Origin: Paraspadella gotoi
Lineage: Eukaryota; Chaetognatha
DNA length: 64,000 bases
Direction: 5' to 3'
Assembly: GCA_051294375.1 (NCBI GenBank)
Contig: CM119266.1
Span: 4,803,685-4,867,684 of the forward strand
Below are positions 22,024 through 33,098 of this stretch, piece after piece. A program made the position numbers and the translations under genes. Position 1 is the first letter of the stretch. Every line of letters starts with the position of its first letter. The notes below the pieces were generated by a model. That model saw nothing but the letters and a program-made list of their open reading frames with translations, searched no databases and was not told the DNA's origin.

Positions 22024-23124
22024 GTAAGTTAATACATCTGCGCCAAGATTGAGGAGTGAGTTAAGATTAGCGCCAAAGATTATAGGGTAATGTTTTGTAA
22101 AACCCTTAATTCTTTTACGTTTTATGAACAAATTGTATTTTCTACGTCGTGAATTCAATTAAACAAACAAAAGAAATTAATGACCCGAGAAAATGAAAAC
22201 CGGGAGAGAGTCCTCTACTGGAAAGAAAGTCATCAAAACGACCAAACAAATGAACACAGGGTGTGGCAGATGTCGATGCTCTTTTTTTCCCACGATTCTC
22301 CCCTTCTCACCTTCTTTATGATGCGCAAACAGGGCGAATATTATGAGGCGCCATCTTTCATTTTATTCGCCGACTCGCGTCTGTTTTGCTTTATCACATT
22401 TTAGAATTGGATTATTTAGATTTTTATTTCACACGATTTGAGATTTATTCTCTTAGCGTCTTGGAGGTCGTTTTTAATGGGTTCGCTCTGTAAATCTACA
22501 GCGAGCTTTGTTTAGTTACTCGAAATATAATGTCTTATTGCCTTTACTCTTTAAGAACGGATTACGTAGTCGGATAGTTCTATGAAGGCTTTTTTTCTTT
22601 TCTATTGTAGGATGGAATATGTCTTGGGAATGCTATTTTCTTTGCTTTCTTTTCTTTTCTTGATGCTAGTTTCTTATCCTTTATTTCTGCTACTATCTTC
22701 TCTTTTCTTCTCTTCCTTCCCTTTTTCTTTTCTTTTCACTTTTCTGTTCAATTCCAAAATTCTTCTCCAAAATTTTCATTTCTTTTTCTCTTTTCAATAA
22801 GAAAATGAAAAAGACAAAAGGAACATCGACTCGGCGCCGTGAAGGAAAACCCATTGAGGGTATCAGCTGTGTTTGAACACGAGAAAAAGTCATGAGACAG
22901 AGAGAGATCGGAGAGAGGGAGTGCGTGAGAGAGAGGAAGAGCGAAAGAGAGCACTGAAAAGGGGGAGAGAGAGAGAGAGAGGGGAGAATGGCACAAATAA
23001 AGAGAGCGAGAGAGAACAGGTCAGGGAAAGACGAGTGTGAGAGCGAGACAACGAGCAAGAGAGCGAGAGAGAATTTGGGGGGAAAATAAATTGAAACGAG
23101 GAAATTAGACGTGAGAAAGAAAAC

Positions 23125-23158
<34 letters not shown>

Positions 23159-23500
23159 AAACATCCGCCAGAGAAACAGACAGAACGTCCGCCAGGGGGT
23201 AACTGACGCGACGATTGTTGTCATCTCGCCAGAGGGGTTTCCCTCCGGTCTTGCCGCCTCGATCCATTGAGGCCACTAAAAAACAAAAGGGAAACACGAG
23301 AGGAGAAACCCCAGAGAGAGAGAACGGACCGTTGGCCTTTCTAATTACCATATTCTGTCTCTGTCTCTCTCTCTCTCTCTTGCGTGTCTCTCTCTCTCTC
23401 CCTCCTTTCTCCCATTTCGGCCTTAACACCCTCGCTTAAGCAAATATTCTTAGCCGTCTTTTATTCCTCTGCCAATGGCGCGGAGAAATTCATTAGATTG

Positions 23501-23531
<31 letters not shown>

Positions 23532-23536
23532 AATCA

Positions 23537-23580
<44 letters not shown>

Positions 23581-24312
23581 AAAAAAAATGAGGATGGAAA
23601 AAGAGAGAAAATGAAATGTAATTTTTGAGTGCGAAAAGATGAGCGGTCGTGCGGGGAAGATGGAAGTAGGGGGGGCGCTTATTAAAGGGAATGGATTATG
23701 TAGAGGGCGCTCGTGTGAGAAATATATTAGCAGAGGCTCGATTGGCAGTGCGCTTTTATGTGGAAAGAAGAAAATGACCACTTCAAAAAGGGACATGGAA
23801 TCTGGAAACCATGTGTCCATGCTATCGAGAAAGCAAAGACGGGAAGAGCGCCTAAATATGGTTTGGGATAATCGAGAAGAATTTAAATCTAAAATGGTTT
23901 TATTAAAAATCCGGAATAAATACATTAGGTGTAGATTCATTTTGGAAAGGGAATTTTAGGGTGCTATTTTCAAAAGCGGATTATTTTCGTTCTTTAATCG
24001 CCTAAAATTTAATTTTAAAGTTAATATCAAGCATTATCATTTCACCAAATCTTTAACTTAATCCCTTACCCAAGTCTTAACCATCTTAATCCCGTTAAAC
24101 TTAAAAAACTTATTTAATTTTGAATTCAAAACCTGAAATTGAGGCGCTTTTGGAAAATATGGCCAATTTTAGTCTCGCACCACAAAAAAAAAAAGGGGGG
24201 CAGACTTTACTTCCAACTCAATTACAGATAATCAACTCGTTAAAAACGACCGCCATTTTTCTTTCCCCGCTTCACCCCCCCTGGACCCCCCCACCTTTCC
24301 GTTCTCTTTCAG
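22024..24312 (+). other. Intron with CT/GA tracts and MITE family 2 element
   Basis: Contains T-rich sequence (22580-22800), GA tracts (22900-23160), CT tracts at 23367-23400 and 23503-23577, and a family 2 element at 23961-24164. The mirrored intron is 37076-39362. Confidence 0.5.
23961..24164. mobile_element. MITE family 2 copy, about 200 bp
   Basis: Ends are inverted: GCTATTTTCAAAAGCGG at the left and GGCGCTTTTGGAAAATATGG at the right. The interior is AT-rich. It ends about 150 bases before the TM1 exon. The mirrored copy is at about 37224-37430. Confidence 0.55.
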
Positions 24313-24476
24313 ACCGCGTGGCCAATCAACTGGTCAAAACGACTCCACCTCTCTGGGGACACCAATCTTCCTCTTCCTTACCCCGGAACGGAAGGAGCTT
24401 ACATCGGACCAACATTGGTCCACCGTCGTTTTAACCTTATCTGTTCTGGGCACGCTGGTCACACTCGTCTTTTTGG
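24313..24476 (+). pseudogene. TM1 exon, frame-broken copy B
   Basis: Acceptor CTCTTTCAG and donor TTGG|GTAAGT are intact, but the exon is 164 bases against 165 in both other copies. Indels at CTTCCTC and at CGGACCAAC shift the frame in the middle. The TM1 end (LTLSVLGTLVTLVFLG) is readable. Confidence 0.6.
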
Positions 24477-24525
24477 GTAAGTAATGGGAGAAAGGATTTT
24501 TTTTTTTGGAAGGAGAGAGGGAGAA

Positions 24526-24563
<38 letters not shown>

Positions 24564-24599
24564 GATTACGTTTTTAGGGGAGAGAGGACGAGAGAGAAG

Positions 24600-24955
24600 G
24601 GATGAGAGAGGGAAAATATGAAGGAGGGGAAGAAAAGGCAGGTATTAAAAGGAATAGGAAAAGGGAGGTATTAAAGGGAAATAGGAGAAAGGGAGGAATT
24701 GAAGGGAGATAGGAAAAGAGAGGAATTGAGAGGAATAGGAGAAAAGGGAGGTATTAGAGAGGGAGATAGGACAAGAGAGGAATTGAGAGGAGAGAGAGGA
24801 AAAGGAGGGTATTAAGAGGGAGATAGGAAAAGGGAGAATTGAGAGGGAGATAGGAAAAGGGAGGTATTAGAGGGAAATAGGAAAGGGAGGATGAGAGGGA
24901 GATAGAAAAGGAGGTATAGAGGTAAGTAGGAAAAGAGAGAATGGGGAAAGGAATG
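24600..24955. repeat. Purine-rich minisatellite, about 28-bp units
   Basis: About a dozen imperfect units of the GGAGGTATTAAAGGGAAATA type, alternating with GGAATTGAGAGG forms. The reverse complement recurs at 30590-30830 and 36465-36765, where assembly gaps or length changes occur. Confidence 0.8.
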
Positions 24956-25168
24956 TAATAGAGAATAAGAGAGAAATATGAAGAGGGAAAAGAGAGTCGG
25001 CAGAGATAGGAAAAACACTTGTCTTAATGGAAGGAGAAAAGAAATGAATGGACTAGTTTTCTTTGAGCTGCAAATAACGAGCAAAGAAGAAGAACTAAAC
25101 GGTGTCTATCTCTCTCTCTCCCTCCTCTCTTTCACTTTCTCTCTCTCTCTATCTCTCTTTCACTCTTC

Positions 25169-25193
25169 NNNNNNNNNNNNNNNNNNNNNNNNN
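25169..25193. other. Assembly gap, 25 N
   Basis: Fixed-length gap. The sequence on its right (TTTTCTCCTTCCATTAAGAC) is the reverse complement of sequence just left of it, so it sits at the turning point of an inverted repeat. Confidence 0.99.
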
Positions 25194-25499
25194 TTTTCTC
25201 CTTCCATTAAGACAAGTGTTTTTCCTATCTCTGCCGACTTCTCTTTTTCCCTCTTCATATTTCTCTCTTATTCTCTATTACATTCTTTCCCCATTCTTCT
25301 CTTTTCCTATTTCCCTCTTAATACCTCCCTTTTCCTATCTAATAAAAAAAAGAGAGAGATCTTCTAATCTTGTATCAATAAATCGATACACATTGAAAAC
25401 AGCTCTGGATGAATTGATTTTAATTTCGTAAAGATTTCGTGATTTTAATCCATATCGATCCATCCTATCACAAGGAATTCCCTCACCTCTCTAACTCAC

Positions 25500-25801
25500 C
25501 AGCGTAAAAAGCGACGAGCCACGCGATCCACAGCGCCGCGGCGATACAGAAAGTCGCCAGCAGCCGCCGCGCTTCCTCCTGCAGCAGCCGCAGGCGTCGC
25601 CGAGGGACGACGAGCCTCTCGGGCCGCGGGACCGAGTGAGGCTGGCGGCGTTGGAGGTGGGGTGTCCGGCGGGGGTGTCGGCGACGAGGTGGTTGGGTGT
25701 GTTGAGGGTAGAAAGACTCGGTTCGAGGAGAGAGAAACCGCCCGTCTTTTCGTAGATTCGCCAGGCGTCGGTGCAAGGAAGGGTGGCTGTGATTAAGAGG
25801 C
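25500..25801 (-). pseudogene. TM6 exon, copy A' with 1-base deletion
   Basis: Same splice sites as 4033-4335, but 302 bases long. A base is missing at CCCTCGGCGACGCC (copy A: CCCTGCGGCG), moving loop 3 out of frame with TM6. The TM6 peptide EEARRLLATFC is still encoded. Confidence 0.65.
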
Positions 25802-26088
25802 CTGGAGATATGGAAAGATTTAATTTATTTATTTGTTTATTTAAATTGTAAGCAATTAATTTCGCAACTTCGTTGTATTAACCTTAACCATACTCGAGGA
25901 TACTTTCGAATTTGATTAGTTTCATTAAAAAAACATTTCATGATACTATTTTCCGCATCAAATCCAACCCAAAAAAACTCCATTTATATTTTATTGTAAT
26001 AAAAATGGTTTTTTGTCGCTTTTTGAAGAAAAAAAGGCCTCACAGGAGGAAATTGAGACCCCATATTATGGAGCGTTTTACTTCCTGA

Positions 26089-26143
<55 letters not shown>

Positions 26144-26524
26144 TTCCACGATTCTTTCCCTCTTAGAATTGAAAATTCCATCGTTGAGTGACTCTTGTTG
26201 ACTCTTGAAATCCGGGCGGAATTTTTACCTCTGAAAAACCACTTTTATTCAACCTTAAATCCCTCCATAAAAGTGACTCTCTCTCTGTCTTTCTCTCTTT
26301 CTCTCTCGCTCCCAAGCGTCCACTTTATTGCCTTCCGCGAGGGAAACCACTCAATAAACTAAGAGATTCTTTTTTCTCTCTTTTCGCCTTAAAAAAAAAA
26401 GAACTCGTTTACACTAACGGTTATTAGTCTCTGCGATTAAAAAAGAGAGAAGGGAAAAAGCTTTGGAGGTTGTCAGCCTCGTTAAAAAAGAGCTAAAAAA
26501 ATCTTTCTTTTTTTAGAGCTCTTT

Positions 26525-26562
<38 letters not shown>

Positions 26563-26963
26563 CTTTTCTCGGTAAATGACTCTCACTCTTGAAAAAAAAG
26601 CGTAAACAGTTGGCGGAAAAGTCTTAGCTAGGGATTTTACGAAGGCGAGACGATGGCTCTCTCTCACTCTCAACTTTTCCATCTCCCTCTCTCTCTCCCT
26701 CACTTCCTCCCTCCCAATCTTTAAAGTTTTCTCAGCCACTTTCCTTACGATTTCTTTAAGAAAAACTAAATTAGGGATAGAGACGTCGAAAAAGGACGTC
26801 TAATTAAGATTTCAAAAGAGTTAAAAACTTTGGTGAGGAAGTTCTGAGTTCTAGTTCTCACAAAAAACAGATGACAGACTAACAGTAAATGTGACTGACA
26901 ATGTTGACATAATTTGTTTTTGGTTGAAGAATGCTCTCTCTCTCTTTCTTTCTCTCCTCTCAC

Positions 26964-27238
26964 CCAAAACTAAGAGAACCATGACGTAAACGAACGAGGC
27001 GACGAATTCCGTCTTCCCGATGTCGCAGACGTTGACGACCAGTTGGTGGTGCTGCTCTCCGCCGCTCCGTCCGCGCCCTCGCCCTCCAGCGTCGAATTCT
27101 GCAGGTGGCACTCTGTACCGGAGCAGCGGCCGCGGCGTCTGAATCCACTGCTGCAGATCGAGGGCGAGCTGCAGGGCGACGATGAAGGACAGCAGCAGCC
27201 AGTGGAGGCAGGAGAGGGGCACGTGGGTAGGATGGCGT
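26964..27238 (-). pseudogene. TM4-TM5 exon, copy A' with indels
   Basis: 275 bases against 273 in copy A, with intact splice sites. Extra bases around the loop 2 region (GGTGGCACTCTG; GCTCTCCGCC) and a lost base near the 5' end shift the frame locally. TM4 and TM5 blocks remain readable. Confidence 0.65.
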
Positions 27239-27836
27239 CTGGAAAGAGAGGGGTAGGGTAGGGGGTGGGGTAAGTCAGGATTACAGGAGTTTAAGTGAAT
27301 ATATAGAGATATACTACGAATTATTAAATATAATAATTGATCTTATTTATTAATAAATAAGCCAAGACATAGGGGATTAATTTACTGGTTTTAAAGTTTG
27401 TGGGGATTGTGAAATATAACTATTTTGTAAGAACGAGTTCTTTAGAAATTATAGCCAGTCCAGTGTTCAAATTCGGAATAATTCCTATATTGGTTGTATC
27501 AAATTTTATAATTTACATCCAACACTAAAAATTCTATCAGATAAATGTAGTATGGTGATTGGTTAAACTAGTGATCTTGTAAAGAAAAAAAAGGTTGAGC
27601 GGAAATCTTATCGGGTCATAAAACCTTATTGGGTCAGGCTGTGAAAAAGGGAAGTTAAAGGTGAAGGGATCTTAGAAGTGAAGGTTGATCGGTGGTTGGC
27701 AGAATGTGAGGAGGGAAGAGTGTGAAGTAAGTAAGAAGTGAGAAGATGTTGTGAACGAGAAATAAAATGAAATCGGACGCGCACGAGTTGAGATGGAAAA
27801 GGAAAATGGAGATTTAAAAAGAGAAAAACGGACTTG

Positions 27837-27874
<38 letters not shown>

Positions 27875-29460
27875 CACCCAGCGGAAGGGACAGAGTACAT
27901 TTGAAGTGGAGGGGGCGTGGAAGATAATCCCGTCGGTTTTGAATTCTCAATTTTTAGAGACGAAGGAAAGTTATTTCTTTTTCTTTTTTTTTTACATAAA
28001 AAAAATTCTTCTGTATCGGGATCTGAATGTGGAGGAAGAAAAAAAAATTGTGGTTGGAAGGAAATTGGAACAGAATCCATTCCATTCTTTTTTCTTCCTC
28101 TCGCTCTCTATTTTCTTTTCTTTATTTCTTTTTTTATCCCGCGTTTCCTTATGCCTATTCTTATCTCCCTATTTATATTCTATTCTATTTTATTTTATTC
28201 TATTCTTATCTCACTATTTCTACTTTCCTTCCACCGATACAGTATCTTAATCGCTTCTACAACCACGCCCCCATGCAAACGCCCACACATCTACCACGCC
28301 CCCACACAATACGCCCACACATCAACTACGCCCACACAAAAGCCCACACGTCAACCACGATCCCTCTCATCGGGCTTCACTTTCCTCCCTCCACACCCCG
28401 CCGCAGTCCCCGTGTCCTGAGGCAGTTAAACTTACTGGGTGAGTTATTTCGATTCCAAATGGGTTTTATTTCTCGCGTTATCATCGCGAATTTTCCAGAG
28501 TAAAATTTCTTTCTCGGACCCGAAAAGATAAAAACCTCCAACGGCCAAAAAAAAAGAGGAGGGGGGAAGTTGCTTAAAGATGGCGGCGTGGAGGGGGGGT
28601 TAGAGGTTAAAGGGTCTTTCATGGGAGGTAATGTCTGGGGCGACCCAGGGGGCAGGGGGGCAAAGCCGCGGGGGTTGAGGGTTACCCTCTAGAAACGCGC
28701 GCGTGCCGATTTCTCTGCGAGAGAGAGAGATTGAAAACGTCTCTCTCTCTCTCTCCTTCCTCTCTCTCTCTCTCTCTCTCTCTCTCCGCGTTTGGTTTTG
28801 TCTCTGCGAGGTTTTTAATCTTTTTCCCTTTTCTATTTCCAGGGAAAAGTTGTTCCACAGACGGAAACTCGGGAATGAGAGAAAGTAAGTTTGGAAAGAA
28901 GGTTTTCCTCAGAAAGAGAGAGAGAGAGAGAAGAGAAAAGAAAACGAATTCTGCTTGGAGTTTTAGAGGAGAGAGCGAAATCGCGTAACTAATTTTAAGC
29001 GATGAAACTCGTTACGATGGATTGAAAATATGATTTCGGAGATCGTGATGAATGAGATCTGTGAGCGGGAGTGATTATTGGATTTTTTTCTCACACATTG
29101 GAAAATTCAGCGGAGTAATTATAAAATAAAATTGGGAATAATTACTATTTTATTTTGGTCATAATATCATAGGTTGAAAAAGTCAAATCTTCCCTCTGCT
29201 TCTGGGTATTTGGAGTATTAAAACAAATTAGGTAATTTGGAATATCTTATATTTTAATTATTAAACCTAAAGATTAATTTAAAGTCAACAAAAGATCATA
29301 TAAAGCGAAATAAGAAAGTGCATGAAAGAAAAAAAAACACGAATATAAACAAACAGAAATAAATAACAAAAAAACAAACTAGCAAATGATAACATTTGAA
29401 ACAAACAAGAAAAACAAAACAAAACCAAACCTTACCCTCAACATTCTCAATCGTACTTAC

Positions 29461-29779
29461 CTTCATCCAATTCGCCGACGTCTTCGTATCCACCACCACT
29501 CCTACCACTTCCGCCTCCACCACCGACGCGCCACTCCACCCTCTCCCCCGCAGCCTTCAGCCGCGTCCGCAGCGCAGCGGCGCGGACGAGGCAGCGTCCC
29601 GAAGCAAAGAGCGTACGGAACGCTGGGCGCCATCATGCGGAGCCCGCAGCCGCCGCCCGACGCGGCGAAGCAGTAAGGGAGAGGCGAGGCGAAGAGGAAG
29701 AGGGCGGCGGCGAGGGTGGCGCCCGACACTGAGCGGGCGGGCGGGCCCGATCCGGAGAGGGCCTTGATGGAAACGTGTA
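29461..29779 (-). pseudogene. TM2-TM3 exon, copy A' with indels
   Basis: 319 bases against 321 in copy A, with intact splice sites. Frame slips flank the TM3-loop 2 region (GGACGAGGCAGCG for GGACGAGCAGCG) and the GC-rich start (GGGCGGGCGGGCCC). Confidence 0.65.
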
Positions 29780-30589
29780 CTGGGGAGGGTGGGGCGAAAT
29801 GTGGTCAGTTTAGCGGTTGGTAAATAAGGAGGGAGACTCTCTTCAGTAGGGCTGGGCTTTGGGGTTGCGGCAAAAGCGGGCCATATGGGGTTGGGGCCTT
29901 GCGGCGGGCGGGGGAGGGCGGCCTTTCAAGGTCAAAAGGTCAAAGAAGATCAAGAGAAAAGAAATTTTTTTTTGTTGCAGAAAAAAAAATGAGATTAAAG
30001 GCGAAAATCACGTCGGTCATTGGAGGATGAAAAAATGCAATAGGGTCTCTCTCTTCTCTCCTCTCGCTCCATTCAACGCCGCCCAGTCGGAAATGGCGCC
30101 ATGTTTAATATGTACTTTTTTTTTCGTGAAAGAGGGGGGGACCGGCGCTTTGGGGGTATAGAAGGGGGACCGGATACCCGGTTGGGGGGGGGGCGGGGGA
30201 GAGGATTCCGGGCTCCTTTAGATTCATGGAAAGAGGTCGTCTTAGTTTAAAAAAAAAGAGGAAAAAAAATGTGACTGAGATTCAATGAAAGAGAAGTTTT
30301 TTTTTCACCAATTATCGACTTATTTTTTTTCCTCTCTTGGAATATTGTACTGAAGAGTGAAAGAGAGATAGAGAGAGAGAGAAAGTGAAAGAGAGAGGAG
30401 AGAGAGAGATAGACACCGGTTTAGTTCTTCTTTTTGCTCGTTATTTGCAGCTCAAAGAAACTAGTCCATTCATTTCTTTTCTCCTTCCATTAAGACAAGT
30501 GTTTTTCCTATCTCTGCCGACTCTCTTTTTCCCTCTTCATATTTCTCTCTTATTCTCTATTACATTCTTTCCCCATTCTTCTCTTTTCC

Positions 30590-30830
30590 CTACTTCCCTC
30601 TATACCTCCTTTTCTATCTCCCTCTCAATTCCTCCCTTTTCCTATTTCCCTCTTAATACCTCCCTTTTCCTATCTCCCTCTCAATTCTCCCTTTTCCTAT
30701 CTCCCTCTTAATACCTCCTTTTCCTCTCTCCCTCTCAATTCCTCTCTTTTCCTATCTCCCTCCNNNNNNNNNNNNNNNNNNNNNNNNNTAATACCTCCCT
30801 TTTCCTATTTCCCTTTTAATACCTGCCTTT
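30590..30830. repeat. Pyrimidine minisatellite (reverse of 24600-24955)
   Basis: Units of the CCTCCCTTTTCCTATTTCCC type, interrupted by a 25-N gap at 30764-30788 inside the array, as expected where assembly fails on tandem repeats. Confidence 0.8.
30764..30788. other. Assembly gap, 25 N
   Basis: Fixed-length gap inside the minisatellite; the corresponding array at 36465-36765 is uninterrupted. Confidence 0.99.
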
Positions 30831-30984
30831 TCTTCCCCTCCTTCATATTTTCCCTCTCTCATCCCTTCTCTCTCGTCTCTCTCCCCTAAAAACGTAATCG
30901 ATTTTCTCTCTCTCTCTCTCCCTCTCTCTCTCTTTCCCTCTCTCTCTCTCCTTCCAAAAAAAAATCCTTTCTCCCATTACTTAC

Positions 30985-31149
30985 CCAAAAAGACGAGTGT
31001 GACCAGCGTGCCCAGAACAGATAAGGTTAAAACGACGGTGGACCAATGTTGGTCGATGTAAGCTCCTTCCGTTCCGGGGTAAAGGAAGAGGTAAGATTGG
31101 TGTCCCCAGAGAGGTGGAGTCGTTTTGACCAGTTGATTGGCCACGCGGT
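30985..31149 (-). CDS. TM1 exon, third copy
   Basis: A 165-base exon with the same splice sites and length as 36911-37075. It reads DRVANQLVKTTPPLWGHQSY in phase 1, then the pre-TM1 segment and TM1. It lies in line with unit A', so A' plus this exon spans TM1 to TM6, although the other A' exons are frame-broken. Confidence 0.7.
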
Positions 31150-31169
31150 CTGAAAGAGAACGGAAAGGT

Positions 31170-31194
31170 NNNNNNNNNNNNNNNNNNNNNNNNN
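31170..31194. other. Assembly gap, 25 N
   Basis: Fixed-length gap just upstream (in gene sense) of the third TM1 exon. On its right is the AATAAAAAAAAGAGAGAGAT junction leading into A''. Confidence 0.99.
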
Positions 31195-31357
31195 AATAAA
31201 AAAAAGAGAGAGATCTTCTAATCTTGTATCAATAAATCGATACACATTTGAAAACAGCTCTGGATGAATTGATTTTAATTTCGTAAAGATTTCGTGATTT
31301 TATCCATATCGATCCATCCTATCACAAGGGGAATTCCCTCACCTCCTTCTAACTCAC

Positions 31358-31657
31358 CAGCGTAAAAAGCGACGAGCCACGCGATCCACAGCGCCGCGGC
31401 GATACAGAAAGTCGCCAGCAGCCGCCGCGCTTCCTCCTGCAGCAGCCGCAGGCGTCGCCGAGGGACGACGAGCCTCTCGGGCCGCGGGACCGAGTGAGGC
31501 TGGCGGCGTTGGAGGTGGGGTGTCCGGCGGGGTGTCCGGAGACGAGGTGGTTGGGTGTGTTGAGGGTAGAAAGACTCGTTCGAGGAGAGAGAAACCGCCC
31601 GTCTTTCGTAGATTCGCCAGGCGTCGGTGCAAGGAAGGGTGGCTGTGATTAAGAGGC
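31358..31657 (-). pseudogene. TM6 exon, copy A'' with indels
   Basis: 300 bases against 303 in copy A. It shares the one-base deletion of A' before TM6 and has further changes (GGCGGGGTGTCCGGAGACG; single-base losses near the 5' end). The net length change is a multiple of three, but the middle is read out of frame. Confidence 0.6.
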
Positions 31658-31941
31658 CTGGAGATATGGAAAGATTTAATTTATTTATTTGTTTATTTAA
31701 ATTGCTAAGCAATTAATTTCGCAACTTCGTTGTATTAACCTAAACCATACTAGAGGATACTTGTGAATTTGATTAGTTTCATTAAAAAAACATTTCATGA
31801 TACTATTTTCCGCATCAATCCAACCAAAAAACTCCATTTATATTTATTGTAATAAAAATGGTTTTTTGTCGCTTTTTGAAGAAAAAAAGGCCTCACAGGA
31901 GGAAATTGAGACCCCATATTATGGAGCGTTTTACTTCCTGA

Positions 31942-31986
<45 letters not shown>

Positions 31987-32822
31987 TTGGTTCCACGATT
32001 CTTTCCCTCTTAGAATTGAAAATTCCATCGTTTGAGTGACTCTTGTTGACTCTTGAAATCCGGGCGGAATTTTTACCTCTGAAAAACACTTTTATTCAAC
32101 CTTAAATCCTCATAAAAAGTGACTCTCTCTCTGTCTTTTCTCTCTTTCTCTCTCGCTCCCAAGCGTCCACTTTATTGCCTTCCGCGAGGGAAACCACTCA
32201 ATAAACTAAGAGATTCTTTTTTCTCTCTTTTCGCCTTAAAAAAAAAAGAACTCGTTTACACTAACGGTTATTAGTCTCTGCGATTAAAAAAGAGAGAAGG
32301 GAAAAAAGCTTTGGAGGTTGTCAGCCTCGTTAAAAAAGAGCTAAAAAAATCTTTCTTTTTTTAGAGCTCTTTCTCTCTCTCTCTCCCTCTTCTCCTCTCT
32401 CTCTCTCTCTCTCCTTTTCTCGGTAAATGACTCTCACTCTTGAAAAAAAAGCGTAAACAGTTGGCGGAAAAGGTCTTAGCTAGGGATTTTACGAAGAGCG
32501 AGACGATGGCTCTCTCTTCACTCTCAACTTTTCCATCTCCCTCTCTCTCTCCCTCACTTCCTCCCTCCCAATCTTTAAAGTTTTCTCAGCCACTTTCCTT
32601 ACGATTCTTTAAGAAAAACTAAATTAGGGATAGAGACGTCGAAAGAAGGACGTCTAATTAAAGATTTCAAAAAGAGTTAAAAAACTTTGGTGAGGAAGTT
32701 CTGAGTTCTAGTTCTCACAAAAAAACAGATGACAGACTAACAGTAAATGTGACTGACAATGTTGACATTAATTTGTTTTTGGTTGAAGAATGCTCTCTCT
32801 CTCTTTCTTTCTCTCCTCTCAC

Positions 32823-33098
32823 CCAAAACTAAGAGAACCATGACGTAAACGAACGAGGCGACGAATTCCGTCTTCCCGATGTCGCAGACGTTGACGACCA
32901 GTTGGTGGTGCTGCTGCTCCGCCGCTCCGTCCGCGCCCTCGCCCTCCAGCGTCGAATTCTGCAGGTGCACTCTGTACCGGAGCAGCGGCCGCGGCGTCTG
33001 AATCCACTGCTGCAGATCGAGGGCGAAGCTGCAGGGCGACGATGAAGGACAGCAGCAGCCAGTGGAGGCAGGAGAGGGGCACGTGGGTAGGATGGCGT
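32823..33098 (-). pseudogene. TM4-TM5 exon, copy A'' with indels
   Basis: 276 bases against 273 in copy A. The second half (HLQNSTLEGE through VNVCDIGKTEFVASF and TM5) is in the right frame with one extra Gln. The first half carries a one-base insertion (GCGAAGCTGC) and a one-base loss near the acceptor. Confidence 0.6.

Larger units (their letters stand above)
8928..25168. repeat. Duplication unit B (N-terminus to TM1), plus orientation
   Basis: About 16 kb whose reverse complement recurs at about 36212-55213 (B'). Exons in B lie on the plus strand and are copies of the minus-strand exons in B'. Copies are near-identical apart from indels, CT-tract lengths and an extra 2.7-kb tandem segment in B'. 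B ends at a 25-N gap, beyond which the sequence reads back as its own reverse complement. Several B exons carry frame-breaking indels that B' lacks. Confidence 0.9.
25361..30351. repeat. Duplication unit A', copy 2
   Basis: Second copy of the TM2-TM6 block. It starts directly after AATAAAAAAAAGAGAGAGAT, the same 20 bases that precede A''. It lacks the tail and any TM7 sequence and ends by running into the intron leading to the TM1 exon at 30985-31149. Confidence 0.9.

Noticed and set aside
24900-25450. A real palindrome or hairpin at 25169
   Set aside because: The turning point is a fixed 25-N gap and the right side is part of a contig edge, so an assembly join explains it better.
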